Below are positions 46,629-54,284 of a stretch of DNA of 64,000 nt, piece by piece. The translations under genes and the position numbers were made by a program. Source of the stretch: G963677325 sp963810555 (GTDB lineage: Bacteria > Bacteroidota > Bacteroidia > Bacteroidales > Prolixibacteraceae); contig CAWENX010000006.1 in NCBI GenBank assembly GCA_963810555.1, positions 310,001 to 374,000 on the forward strand. Reading direction: 5' to 3'. The notes under the pieces were generated by a model. That model saw only the letters and a list, made by a program, of their open reading frames with translations. It ran no database searches and was not told where the DNA came from. Each line of letters begins with the position of its first letter. Position 1 is the stretch's first letter.

Positions 46629-48134
46629 TCAAATCTTCTCTTTCGATGTACCGGGTGACTTTACATTATTATCATCAACAGTCTGAAGTCCGGGAATATT
46701 CTTCTCTAATATTTTACTTTTCAGATTACCCTGATGTAATGTAGTAATTATTGTTTCATTGACAGCAACCCATGAACTGTCTTTTAAAACCATCCCATTG
46801 AGAGTTGTTATTGAATAACCTTTTGACAAAATATGGACCGGATCAGTCAGATAAACTTTTTGAGCAGCCATCTCCAGATCAAATAATTTATTGGCAAGTT
46901 TTTTTCCTACAAGATGACCTGTTACTGAAATATAGTTTTTTAAACGATTAGACTTTACGGGAACAATTATCTTTAAACCTGAAGAAATCAGTCCACTTAT
47001 TTCCCTTAGTTCAATAAGTTTTGAATTCAATAATTGTCGGGAGTTCCTGTTAATGTTTTCTTTTCTGCGATCCAGAAAATATCTTTGATCTGTAATTGAT
47101 GACTTTATCAGATAATTCAATTGCCAGGCACTGCGATTCAGGGACTGGAGGTATTTGTTTATTTTTGACCGGATTAGAGGCTCATAAATCCGTGCATACC
47201 TTTCAACCTTTTGATTAGCCGTCTCTAATTGTTCTGTTACAAGGTCTGTAAGTTTTTCCTTTGATTCTGTAAGCCGAAGATCAAACGCTGCAAGTTCTCC
47301 AATCAGGAATTCGGCAACTGCGGTAGGTGTTTTCAGACGTGTATGAGCAACCAGATCTGCAATTGTGTTGTCTTTTTCGTGACCAATGCCAGTGATGACA
47401 GGCAGGGGGAATTGCGTGATATGATAGGCAAGATTATAGTTGTCAAAGCAGCTCAGGTCAAGTTGAGATCCTCCTCCACGAATTATTACCACCACATCAA
47501 AAAAATCCTCATATTCATATATACGGTCTAATGCTCCTATAATAGATGATTCAGCCTGGAGCCCCTGCATCACGGCTGGAAACAATTTGGTATAGAATAT
47601 ATAACCTGAAGGATTACGGATCAAATGATCGTTAAAATCCTGATACCCTGCTGCTGTTTCTGATGATATAACCGCTATTTTCTGTGGAACCAAAGGGAAT
47701 TCCAACTCTTTATTCATGTCGGCAACACCTTCATTTATAAGTCTGTTGATTATCTCCCTTCTTCTTCTTGTCATATCCCCTATTGTGTACGTGGGATCAA
47801 TATCCAGGATATTAAGACTATAACCATATAACTCATGAAATTCTACTGTAACATTCACCAGTACTTTTATTCCTTCAATCAGGATCTGTCCTGTTGTTGT
47901 TTCGAAATAGGGACGAAGCATACGGAAAGTATAAGACCAGATTGTAGCTCTGGCCTGGGCTGTAACAGTGTCAGTTGCCTCATCTTTTTCTATCAGATTC
48001 AGGTAACAATGCCCATTACGGTTGACTTTCATTTCTGAGATTTCCCCGATAACCCATATTTTATCAGGGAATGCATCGTTAATGACCCTTTTGACCCATC
48101 CGTTTAATTCTGATAATTTAATTGCCTCATTCAT
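46629..48134 (-). CDS. xseA: Exodeoxyribonuclease VII large subunit
   Basis: 501 residues from the ATG at 48134; a TTG four codons upstream is less likely. N-terminal OB-fold (W-V-I-G-E-I-S-E-M-K-V-N-R-N-G-H-C-Y-L-N-L) to residue about 100, then the catalytic domain with I-A-V-I-S-S-E-T-A-A-G-Y-Q-D-F near 160, V-V-V-I-I-R-G-G-G-S-Q-L-D-L, and I-G-H-E-K-D-N-T-I-A-D. The rest is the long coiled coil and a C-terminal K-G-Y-S-I-T-T segment. With XseB it degrades single-stranded DNA from both ends. Intact. Confidence 0.92.
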   Translation of the reverse strand: MNEAIKLSELNGWVKRVINDAFPDKIWVIGEISEMKVNRNGHCYLNLIEKDEATDTVTAQARATIWSYTFRMLRPYFETTTGQILIEGIKVLVNVTVEFHELYGYSLNILDIDPTYTIGDMTRRRREIINRLINEGVADMNKELEFPLVPQKIAVISSETAAGYQDFNDHLIRNPSGYIFYTKLFPAVMQGLQAESSIIGALDRIYEYEDFFDVVVIIRGGGSQLDLSCFDNYNLAYHITQFPLPVITGIGHEKDNTIADLVAHTRLKTPTAVAEFLIGELAAFDLRLTESKEKLTDLVTEQLETANQKVERYARIYEPLIRSKINKYLQSLNRSAWQLNYLIKSSITDQRYFLDRRKENINRNSRQLLNSKLIELREISGLISSGLKIIVPVKSNRLKNYISVTGHLVGKKLANKLFDLEMAAQKVYLTDPVHILSKGYSITTLNGMVLKDSSWVAVNETIITTLHQGNLKSKILEKNIPGLQTVDDNNVKSPGTSKEKI

Positions 48135-48239
48135 ATTAATTCTCAATTCGTAATTAGAAATGGGGAGTTAAATTTACGTATTTGAGATGAAATTAATCAA
48201 GTAAATCCTTTAATCATTTAAATCAAGGTCATTTTTATT

Positions 48240-48247
48240 TAAGTTTG
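48240..48247 (+). promoter_or_regulatory. Candidate -7 box before galM
   Basis: TAAGTTTG matches TAnnTTTG, 26 bases before the galM ATG. No clear -33 box. Confidence 0.35.
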
Positions 48248-48272
48248 TAATTGAATAACCAAAATCAGAATC

Positions 48273-49320
48273 ATGAAACTCATTCGGGATATTTTCGGTA
48301 ATGCCCGCAGGGGCGAGAAAGTCTTTTTATATACCTTTGTCAAATGACAATGGGATTACCATAAAAATAACCAATTACGGCGGGATTGTCACTTCAGTCG
48401 AGACTCCTGATAAAAATGGTCAAAAGGAAAATATTGTTTTAGGCTTTAAATCATTCCAGGATTATATTTCAGATTTCTATATTGAAAATTGCCCCTATTT
48501 CGGTTGCATTGTAGGACGTTACGCCAACAGAATCGCAAAGGGAAAATTTGCCATCGAAGGGAAAGAATATACACTGCCCGTAAATAACGGCCCCAACAGC
48601 CTTCATGGCGGGATGACTGGTTTTGATAAAGTAATATGGGTCCCCAATAAAATTGAAAAGCCTGATCTTGTTGGTATAGAACTAAAGTACAGAAGTGTTC
48701 ATATGGAAGAAGGTTTTCCCGGAAATCTCGATTTAAGGTCACTTATACCCTGAACCACAAGAATGAATTCCAGATAGAATATAAAGCTGTCACAGACAGA
48801 GCTACAATCATTAACCTGACTAATCACACTTATTTTAACTTAACTGGCGGTAAGGAAAATATTTTCAATCATACACTTCAACTCTTCGCCCGAAAATATA
48901 CCGTTAATGACGATGGATTAATTCCAACCGGAGAAATTGAGAATGTTGCCGGTACTCCCCTCGATTTTACATCACCTGTGAAAGTTGGCTCACGTATTGA
49001 ACAATTAAAGGATGGCTATGATCATAATTTCATTCTCGATAATCCGAAGGGGAAACTTGTGAAGGCAGCCATATTATCGGAAGAATCGACAGGACGGACG
49101 TTGAACAATTTACAACTGAACCGGCGATCAGCTTTATACAGGATATTATATTCCTGAAATGAGAGGCTCGAATGGAGAGGTTTTCGGGAGATATGCAGGA
49201 TTGACACTCGAATCGCAGCATTATCCCGATTCTCCTAACAAATCCGGATTCCCTTCAACTCTGTTGCACCCGGGAGAGACTTTTAACTCAAAAACCATTT
49301 ATAAGTTTGGCAACATTTGA
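48273..49320 (+). pseudogene. galM: Aldose 1-epimerase, several frameshifts
   Basis: The protein can be followed through four reading-frame changes (near 48343, 48737, 49100 and 49130): M-K-L-I-R-D-I-F-G, then T-N-Y-G-G-I-V-T-S, G-C-I-V-G-R-Y-A-N-R-I-A-K-G, N-G-P-N-S-L-H-G-G, N-L-T-N-H-T-Y-F-N-L, D-G-Y-D-H-N-F and the end L-E-S-Q-H-Y-P-D-S-P-N-K. The catalytic His and both substrate-binding stretches are all present, so the ancestor was a normal galactose mutarotase of about 345 residues. One break is a lost A in an A-run. Either a recent pseudogene or a patch of poor sequence shared with the next gene. Confidence 0.72.
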
Positions 49321-49705
49321 CCCTGAAATTACAATACCAATAGGGCAGTGCAATTGAATATCCGGGAGAAAACATGATCATTGATGTTTAACTGAATTGA
49401 ATATAATTATTTTAAATATTTGTTTTTGAATCATCCGGAGAATCTGCATATTTATACAAATTATGCAAGTTGATCAGGGTTATACCTTGGCCGTATTTGG
49501 TTCGCTTTTGGTTCGCTTTTGGTTCGCTACCGAAAAATGTCCGGGAAAATGATAAAAAATGAATATTTATTCAGAAAAATGTATAATTATACAATAATTG
49601 ATTAGTTTAAGCTCGACGATCGAAGGGACAATAAAGCATAATATTATTTAATAATAATGATAAACAAGAAGTTCATTAAAAATGTAACTTAAGGAGCACC
49701 ATAAG
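49321..49705. other. Spacer with 11-bp repeats (385 bp)
   Basis: No gene. Contains locus E of the 11-bp repeats and, at 49689-49695, an AAGGAG-like ribosome site for the next gene. Confidence 0.45.
49491..49534. repeat. 11-bp-period tandem repeat, locus E (4 units)
   Basis: CCGTATTTGGT, TCGCTTTTGGT, TCGCTTTTGGT and TCGCTACCGAA without gaps. In reverse complement the middle units read ACCAAAAGCGA, the same core as locus A at 16.4 kb. Confidence 0.7.
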
Positions 49706-51620
49706 ATGAAAACCCTGATTGAACTTTTCGAAAAGAGCGTTGAAAAATATCCTGAAAACCCATTATTGTGGGAAAAATCTGATAGATTAATACATATCCT
49801 TCATCTTATCGGGAAATTCACAGGCAGGTGATTTTGCTTGGAGCAGGATTATATTCGCAGGACTTCAGAAAGGCGATAGGGTGGGACTTATTCTCTGAAG
49901 GCAGAAACAGCTGGCTTATCAGCGAATTGGCAGTACTATATTGTGGAGCCGTTAATGTGCCTTTATCTGTAAGACTGGAGGCATCTGAATTGAAATTCAG
50001 GCTTGAACATTCGGAAGCTAAAATGGTCATCGTCTCATCCGGACAGGCTGCCAAAATAGTCGGAATAATTGACCAACTGCCTTTGATCGAAGGATGATTT
50101 ATCTTGATGAGAAAACCGGTCCCGGGATTAAGGAGATTAATTACAGCGATCTGATTAAAAAGAGGAGAAAGCTTTCTTGAATCGAATGAAAACCGTAAAA
50201 CATTCGAGTCAGTTTACAATTCAGTTGTTCCTGACGATGTTGCAAATATATCATACACTTCCGGGACAACTGCCGATCCGAAAGGAATCATGCTGAGTCA
50301 CCTGAATTATGTCACAAACGTTATCCAGTCAAATACTGTACTTGAAATCTACCAGGATTACAAGACTCTTGCCATTCTCCCCTGGGATCATTCATTTGCC
50401 CATACTACCTGTCTTTATACCTTCATGATGAAGGGAGCATCTATTGGATCTGTTCAGGCAGGGCGCACCCCGATGGAAACATTCGAAATATTCCTGTCAA
50501 TATTAAGGAATTTAAACCGGAAATCATGATGAGCGTCCCTTCATTGTCCAAAAATTTCCGTAAAAATATTGAAAAGAGAATCGCAGGCAAAAGGATCGTT
50601 TCACTAAAAGCCTGTTTAATCTTGGACTGAGGATTGCCGAAAGTTATAATGGCGACGGATGGAACAAGGGGAAAGGATGGCGAATATTCCTTAAACCTTT
50701 TTATGCATTATTCGATACCATCATCTTTTCGAAAGTGCGGGAGGCCTTCGGTGGAAAACTGAAGTTCTTTATTGGGGGAGGAGCATTGCTCGACAATGAA
50801 CTCCAGCGGTTCTTTTATGCCATCGGCATTCCAGTTTACCAGGGATATGGTCTGACTGAAGCAGCGCCGGTTATTTCGGCAAATTGTCCTGAAGCAGTAA
50901 AGTTCGGCTCATCGGGAAAGTTAGTAAAATACCTTGATGTTAAGATCTGTGATTCTGATGGGAATACTTTAGCTCCTGGAGAAAAGGGTGAAATCGTTGT
51001 CAGGGGCGATAATGTAATGAAAGGTTACTGGAAAAATCAAAAAGCTACCGAAGAAGTCTTAAAAAACGGTTGGCTCCACACAGGGGATATGGGTTATTTC
51101 TCTCCTGATGGCTTTATTTATGTATTAGGACGATTCAAAAGCCTTCTCATTGGGAATGACGGTGAAAAATTCAGTCCTGAAGGCATTGAGGAGGCAATAG
51201 TTGAGCAATCTGCCTTTATCGACCAGGTGATGCTGTACAATAACCAGGATCCCTACACAGTGGGTATGATAGTTCCAAACATTCGACAATAAATCGTTGG
51301 CTTGAAAAGCAGGGATATTCAGCCTGGCAGTGAGAAAGCTATTCTAAAATCATTGGAAATTATTCAACAGGAAATCAATGCATTTCGAAAAGGTGGAAGA
51401 TTTGAAGGTCAGTTCCCCGAAAGATGGCTCCCTGCTAGCGGTGGCAATTCTTCCCGAAGCCTTCACCGAACAAAATCACTTGTTGAACAGCACCATGAAG
51501 ATGGTCCGCGGTAAAATAACCGAAAAATTCAAAAAGGAACTTGAATTCCTATTTACTCCTGAAGCCAAAGAAATAAAAAACGGGATAAATATTCAGGCAA
51601 TCCAAACCTGGAATTCTTAA
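49706..51620 (+). pseudogene. Long-chain acyl-CoA synthetase (AMP-forming), many frameshifts
   Basis: Start at 49706, after AAGGAG: M-K-T-L-I-E-L-F-E-K-S-V. About 638 codons can be traced through at least eight frame changes. Clear parts: I-S-E-L-A-V-L-Y-C-G-A-V-N-V-P-L, the AMP-binding loop Y-T-S-G-T-T-A-D-P-K-G near 50.26 kb, the A4 motif Y-Q-G-Y-G-L-T-E-A-A-P, the hinge L-H-T-G-D-M-G-Y and the end segment with G-R-F-K-S-L-L-I. It would activate fatty acids with ATP and CoA at the inner membrane. The density of breaks makes a functional product unlikely if the sequence is right. Confidence 0.7.
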
Positions 51621-51686
51621 AAATCCTGGAAATAAGTCTGATAAAACAATAAATTAAAAGATTTTACTACCCTGTATAAAAGGGTT

Positions 51687-51770
51687 GAGGTGATATTGCA
51701 GGATGCAAAATCACCTCATCGAAAGGTAAAAGGGCAGTAAATTGGGAATTTACATTATTTAATACCTTTT
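51687..51770. other. Cluster of strong hairpins, possible structured RNA
   Basis: Hairpin 1: arms 51687-51700 and 51704-51717 pair over 14 positions with one A-A mismatch around a GGA loop. Hairpin 2: GTAAATT/AATTTAC (51737-51753, GGG loop), itself enclosed by AAAGGTA (51722-51728) with TACCTTT (51763-51769). No T-run follows either, so they are not simple terminators. They lie between the convergent acyl-CoA synthetase and BACON lipoprotein genes. Function unknown. Confidence 0.45.
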
Positions 51771-51981
51771 AAGCCCCAAAGGTTACCCTTCTGAAAAGTG
51801 AAAAAGTCTTAAAGAATGTTATAATAGAATTGACAATTAAGTCTAAAGGCTGTAGGTTGAAGGTTAAAGGTCAAATAGTCACTTCATTGAATATTGAACA
51901 TTTCTGCCAACCTTTAGCCTTTAGCCTCTTATGCAAGAGAAGCATCACCGCAATATTTCTGAGGAAATAAGGTTAATGGTA

Positions 51982-52057
51982 TGTGGTACTTCCCAAATCT
52001 TCTGTATCCATCTAGCCATAAGGCTTACAGCGAATTTGCCGAGTACCAGGTACCACA
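51982..52057. repeat. 76-bp element with terminal inverted repeats, copy 1
   Basis: Ends TGTGGTA ... TACCACA are inverted repeats; the inside (CCAAATCTTCTGTATCC, AAGGCTTACAG, GAATTTG) is shared with the copy at 54129. Looks like a small non-autonomous mobile element. Confidence 0.65.
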
Positions 52058-52157
52058 ACATATTTTTTAAAATGACTTTTAAAAGGGAAGAAAGGAATTG
52101 CAAATTTCCAGACCTTAACCCCTCGTTACAAAAGAGACGGAGCAGGGTGTCACACAG

Positions 52158-53993
52158 TTATTTAATGTACCTTGAAAAGGATTGTGTATCAAATATCAGC
52201 AAATTGCTCGAGAATTCGGGATTATAGGTTAATCCTATTGCATATTTGCCGTCTGTTGTGGAGATAAATTTATTTAAAGCCATTCCATCAGCAAATTCGC
52301 ACCACATTGGAGTAGTGCCATTTTTATAATCCATATAGTAGAAATAGTAACTATCCATGACATATACGACATCTTCCTCATTTTCCCGGTAACTGAAATC
52401 TGCACTGCCGGGATGTTCGATATATGAAAGCATGCTTTTATTTCCTGCCAAATCACTTATAAACTGGAGGTATAATTGACCGGCAAAAAATTTATCGGAT
52501 TTTCTGTAGGGAGTGATGTACACGTTTCTTGTACCGGTGCCTGGATCCGCAGAAACGAATGAAATACGACCGGTCGTTTGGTCAAATAATCCGTAATCGC
52601 CGTATCCCCACGGTTGACCCAGGAAAAGCTTGCTGCCGTCGAAATTGGGGTAGATCTGATCAAAAAAGATTGTATACTTATCAAGACTAGCATCATAATA
52701 TGGATAAGTGTATATGCTGTCTTTATTTGCAGTATTGACGAATTTCCATCTCAGCGAGCTCGATTCCATCGCTTTCAAAAGAACAATGCCAGTCCCGTTT
52801 TTTGTAAATCCTAAGTTGAAAGGAATTATTGCAGGGGCTTGCGGATGGTCTTCTGCATCAGGATGAAACGTAATCGCTTTAATAATTTCACCAGTCTGCA
52901 AATCTAATGTATAAATATCAGGAAGATTAACCCCTGCGTGTCCGAAAATCGCATTTGGAGGACAACCAATAATATAGACTTTTGAATTGTAAGGGTTGTA
53001 TGCCATTTTAAACGGGGTCAGCGATTGTGAAAAATCATAAGTCTGAATGATTGAGTTTGATTCTATTGAATACCTGATTACTCTGCAGGGTAGGTAGGCC
53101 GATATCAAAATTTCCTTGTCATTGTTAATCAGCAGATAATCAGTAATTATTCCATCCAGTTTTAGTTTTGATCGATAAAACGGAACCTTTGCGCTGATAT
53201 TGAAATTTCTCCCTTCATTGTCGGTCCCAGCAATCCCGCATGGGTATTCATTCCCTAATTTTATTCCTGACATACTGAACTTGATTCCATATCCCTTATC
53301 AGTCGGGATATTTGCAAAATTGGTAACCGTCACAGCCTTGTTAAAAAGTATGTAAGCCGAGTCCTTCGTGTTATTGGCCCCGTTGCCGATTATTCCCTTG
53401 CATTTTAATATTTTAACAGGCGCAAGCTGGCTGATGCTTAATGTCTTTTTTGCTGAACCAGAAACAAACTGAACGGTAACATTTCTTACTGAATCTTCCT
53501 GGCTCATCGCTACACGAATCCCCACGTGGCCGTTGCCCTCCCCGCTGCTGACATCGGTGGTGAGCCACGTCGAAGAATTGCCCATTATCATCCAGCCGGC
53601 ATTGGATGTGACCTTAATATCGAAAACACCGCCTTTTTCATCAAAATCCAAAATGGAATCTGAAAGGTTCAGGTATACAACTCCCGCAATTAAACTAAAG
53701 TCCAGCCGGGCTGTTTTATTTTGACTTATATTTATTCTTTGAACTTTTGTAAGGAAAAATTCTTTTGAAGCTGAAACAGAATATTCCTGCACTGGAATTT
53801 TATTGATTGAATATTTTCCCATGACGTCCGACTTTGCTGAATACGTTTCAACCTTGATTAATACCCCCTCAATCGGCTGGCCGAACTCATTCTGAACGGT
53901 ACCTTCAAGTTCGCCGACTATTGTTACTGCGTCTTTTTTACAGGAAAAAAATAATAAACCTACAAGAGATATAAACAATAAATTTTTATTCAT
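52158..53993 (-). CDS. BACON-domain lipoprotein with beta-propeller
   Basis: 611 residues from the ATG at 53993, which starts a clean lipoprotein signal (F-F-S-C, Cys18). Order of parts: carboxypeptidase-regulatory-like domain (about 25-100: L-E-G-T-V-Q-N-E-F-G-Q-P-I-E-G-V), a BACON domain (about 110-190: S-N-A-G-W, W-L-T-T-D-V-S-S-G-E-G, T-V-Q-F-V-S-G-S-A-K-K-T-L-S-I-S-Q), an Ig-like segment and then a propeller with Y-N-P-Y-N-S-K-V-Y-I-I-G and F-I-S-T-T-D-G-K-Y-A-I-G. BACON domains bind carbohydrate or mucin on the outer surface. Copies of a 77-bp element stand on both sides of the gene. Intact. Confidence 0.78.
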   Translation of the reverse strand: MNKNLLFISLVGLLFFSCKKDAVTIVGELEGTVQNEFGQPIEGVLIKVETYSAKSDVMGKYSINKIPVQEYSVSASKEFFLTKVQRINISQNKTARLDFSLIAGVVYLNLSDSILDFDEKGGVFDIKVTSNAGWMIMGNSSTWLTTDVSSGEGNGHVGIRVAMSQEDSVRNVTVQFVSGSAKKTLSISQLAPVKILKCKGIIGNGANNTKDSAYILFNKAVTVTNFANIPTDKGYGIKFSMSGIKLGNEYPCGIAGTDNEGRNFNISAKVPFYRSKLKLDGIITDYLLINNDKEILISAYLPCRVIRYSIESNSIIQTYDFSQSLTPFKMAYNPYNSKVYIIGCPPNAIFGHAGVNLPDIYTLDLQTGEIIKAITFHPDAEDHPQAPAIIPFNLGFTKNGTGIVLLKAMESSSLRWKFVNTANKDSIYTYPYYDASLDKYTIFFDQIYPNFDGSKLFLGQPWGYGDYGLFDQTTGRISFVSADPGTGTRNVYITPYRKSDKFFAGQLYLQFISDLAGNKSMLSYIEHPGSADFSYRENEEDVVYVMDSYYFYYMDYKNGTTPMWCEFADGMALNKFISTTDGKYAIGLTYNPEFSSNLLIFDTQSFSRYIK

Positions 53994-54128
53994 GTTAGGC
54001 TTAATAAGTATTACAACAAATCTAACAAACAATATCAATATTATCAAGAAAATGATAATCATTTGTTGAAATATCATTTTTTCAGGTAGGTGAAAGTGAT
54101 ACTGTGAAAATCATTTCTCAGAATATAG

Positions 54129-54206
54129 TTGTGGTCCCTGGTACTTTCCAAATCTTCTGTATCCCATTATCTGTAAGGCTTACAGTGAATTTGGCGAGTA
54201 CCACAA
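54129..54206. repeat. 78-bp element with terminal inverted repeats, copy 2
   Basis: Ends TTGTGGT ... ACCACAA; the inner sequence matches copy 1 in the same orientation with a handful of differences. The two copies lie about 100 bases outside either end of the BACON lipoprotein gene. Confidence 0.65.
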
Positions 54207-54211
54207 TATCT

Positions 54212-54284
54212 GAATTAGGATTTTTAGGATTTTAATTTCATCCCGTTTAATCCTCTCATCCTTTAATCCTATAAATCCTAATTC
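54212..54284 (-). terminator. Inverted repeat over the 3' end of the GH78 gene
   Basis: GAATTAGGATTT (54212-54223) and AAATCCTAATTC (54273-54284) are perfect 12-base arms with ATCC-rich sequence between. The right arm includes the GH78 stop codon. It could end that transcript, but the loop is long. Confidence 0.35.

Noticed and set aside
51931..52227. Possible 98-residue plus-strand gene
   Set aside because: It runs through the 76-bp repeat and into the antisense of the BACON lipoprotein gene; no signal, motif or start site supports it.
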